Shown here in pieces: positions 62,755 to 64,000 of a DNA stretch of 64,000 nucleotides (positions are counted from its first letter, which is position 1; each line of letters opens with the position of its first letter). This DNA comes from Anagrus nilaparvatae (Eukaryota > Arthropoda > Insecta > Hymenoptera > Mymaridae), in assembly GCA_022575985.1 (NCBI GenBank), contig JAKSXM010000272.1:9333501-9397500 (forward strand). The letters run 5' to 3'. The notes below the pieces were generated by a model. That model ran no database searches. It had not been told where the DNA came from and saw nothing but the letters and a program-made list of their open reading frames with translations. The translations under genes were made by a program, and so were the position numbers.

Positions 62755-63762
62755 TTACAATCTTTCGTTAATTATGTTATTTGTCACACCATTACAACAT
62801 AGATTAATCTCAACTAAACTATTGGAATTTTTTGCAATTTTTTTTATTTCATCCATGGTTATTTCTTGATTCCAGTTATGCATTTCTAAATTTAGTGTTC
62901 GCAATTTAGTTTTTGCTAGACTGTTTGATAATTTTTCGTTTATATGTATATTTTTTATTGTCGCGGTTTGTAGATTTGACAGTTTCAATATCAGGTCTGC
63001 AAGGGTGCTTGAATTACTTTCCTGCGAGGTTTTTGTTTCTATATTTAATACCTTTAGGTTATCAATGTTCGCTTGATTCAATGCATGGATTCCATCCAAT
63101 TCTATCCCATTGTGGGAAATCCACGCATTCGTATCTAAAGCTTCATCAAGCGCAATTACATTTGCTAATGTCACTTTTTCCACTTTCTTTAATGATGACA
63201 TGAAGTCAATCAAGTCTGCTTTCACTTCAAACCCACATTCCCTAAAGTTAACCTCTTGTAATGTGTTTCCCAAACTTGGAATCTTTAATGTTCTTTTCTT
63301 AAAAAAAATACCTTCTAAATCAATAATATATAGATCTTTGTTGTTTTCTAATAACCTGCTGATATCATCTTCTCTTGTCAATACATAATCCCCGCTTATT
63401 CTTAATTTTCTTAGACTCCTGCATACAATTGATGCCTGTTTTACAATTGATTCCATTTTTTTCTCTATCCATTTACCTTCGATCGTTAACCATGTTAACG
63501 ATACTCTGATGTTCGTCAGGCTTTTTGCAACAAACGATGGTGGGTCAGCTGTTTGGTCACTTAATTGTATCATTAGTTGTTCCGATATTATTATTTTGCT
63601 GATTACCAATCCCGACCATCTCTTACATACGGACAACGTTTTTAGTTTTTCAGCTACTGATAAGTAGCTGAAAACTTCTTTTAAGCAATCATTATTTAGC
63701 ATATTGATGCTCGTTTCCATTTTCATTGGCTTTTCATTATCGCCTTCGTTGACACGTTCCAT
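62755..63762 (-). CDS. F-box/LRR protein, 335 aa, short at the C-terminus
   Basis: One open frame from ATG at 63762 to TAG. The F-box is at about residues 19-52 (INMLNNDCLKEVFSYLSVAE; VCKRWSGLV). LRR-like segments follow (SLRKLRISGDY; DLYIIDLEGIFF; LQEVNFRECGF; KLRTLNLEMHNW; LVEINLCCNGVT). It ends in INERL about where the 513 aa paralogue still has some 130 residues, so it lacks the C-terminal block. A TTTTTGTAG acceptor directly precedes AAACGAAAAATGG, keeping the frame open (K-R-K-M), so a short upstream coding exon like that of the paralogue (MSTQ|) may lie near or beyond the right edge. Presumed SCF substrate adaptor from architecture. Confidence 0.78.
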   Translation of the reverse strand: MERVNEGDNEKPMKMETSINMLNNDCLKEVFSYLSVAEKLKTLSVCKRWSGLVISKIIISEQLMIQLSDQTADPPSFVAKSLTNIRVSLTWLTIEGKWIEKKMESIVKQASIVCRSLRKLRISGDYVLTREDDISRLLENNKDLYIIDLEGIFFKKRTLKIPSLGNTLQEVNFRECGFEVKADLIDFMSSLKKVEKVTLANVIALDEALDTNAWISHNGIELDGIHALNQANIDNLKVLNIETKTSQESNSSTLADLILKLSNLQTATIKNIHINEKLSNSLAKTKLRTLNLEMHNWNQEITMDEIKKIAKNSNSLVEINLCCNGVTNNIINERL

Positions 63763-64000
63763 TTTTCGTTTCTACAAAAATTATTAGAATTTTTATTAAC
63801 TAGTGAATGATGGTATAAGATTATTTTTTAAAGATAATTACTAATTATTGATTGTTTAATGAGAAAAAATAAGATCGCGATGATTAAAAGTAATGGATAA
63901 TAAAAAACTTTGTATAGGTATGCACTAGCGATAATAAACGAGTTCAAATAGTTACATTTTAAATCCGTATCATATTATATATATAGTTATATGTCTGCTT
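63763..64000 (-). other. Upstream region of the F-box gene, possible first intron
   Basis: The acceptor-like TTTTTGTAG ends about 9 bases before the ATG. I could not identify a convincing first exon with ATG and donor before the window ends. Confidence 0.3.

Noticed and set aside
1..64000. CRISPR arrays, rRNA, tRNA, prokaryotic operons or viral genes
   Set aside because: No regularly spaced repeats, no recognisable structural RNA and no viral-type proteins found; the window is ordinary eukaryotic nuclear DNA with transposon remnants.

Overview
The window is eukaryotic nuclear DNA. Base composition is extremely AT-rich, coding exons are short and bounded by GT/AG introns, and the conserved proteins are metazoan (VPS25, PNUTS, RAMAC, BRCC36, KSR, PRP19, LIN37, ANKRD13, strawberry notch). 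Gene content, short introns, high AT and a local F-box/LRR group fit an insect. A parasitoid wasp is my best guess, but that is inference. All exon models below were assembled by hand from reading frame, splice consensus and remembered family sequence; nothing was aligned by computer.

Layout. 1-10.5 kb: repeat-bearing DNA and an unrecognised single-pass membrane protein gene with a 5.1 kb intron. 11.3-13.2 kb (-): two exons of a NudC-like gene without N-terminal or CS-domain exons. 14.0-15.1 kb (+): VPS25. 15.7-18.0 kb: a block of nested DNA-transposon-like repeats. 18.7-27.8 kb (+): PNUTS (PP1 regulatory subunit). 28.8-29.1 kb (-): RAMAC, cap-methyltransferase activator. 29.5-30.6 kb (+): BRCC36 deubiquitinase. 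31.8-36.9 kb (-): KSR. 37.8-39.7 kb (-): PRP19. 40.1-41.3 kb (+): LIN37. 41.8-46.2 kb (-): ANKRD13 family. 46.3-50.2 kb: repeat-rich intergenic DNA. 50.2-51.9 kb (+): F-box/LRR protein. 52.4-56.1 kb (-): strawberry notch with an uninterrupted coding sequence. 56.1-60.7 kb: repeats. 60.7-63.8 kb (-): two more LRR proteins, one with and one without an F-box.

The centre (18-46 kb) is a compact housekeeping block with close head-to-head pairs (RAMAC/BRCC36, PRP19/LIN37). The functions are diverse: transcription and RNA processing (PNUTS, RAMAC, PRP19, LIN37), ubiquitin signalling (BRCC36, PRP19, ANKRD13, F-box proteins), endosomal sorting (VPS25, ANKRD13) and Ras/MAPK scaffolding (KSR). No operon-like cooperation is implied.

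The accessory part is 46-64 kb: long fold-back repeats, MITEs with target duplications, an intronless sno gene and three divergent F-box/LRR paralogues with complementary truncations. I find no CRISPR array, prokaryotic operon, rRNA or tRNA.
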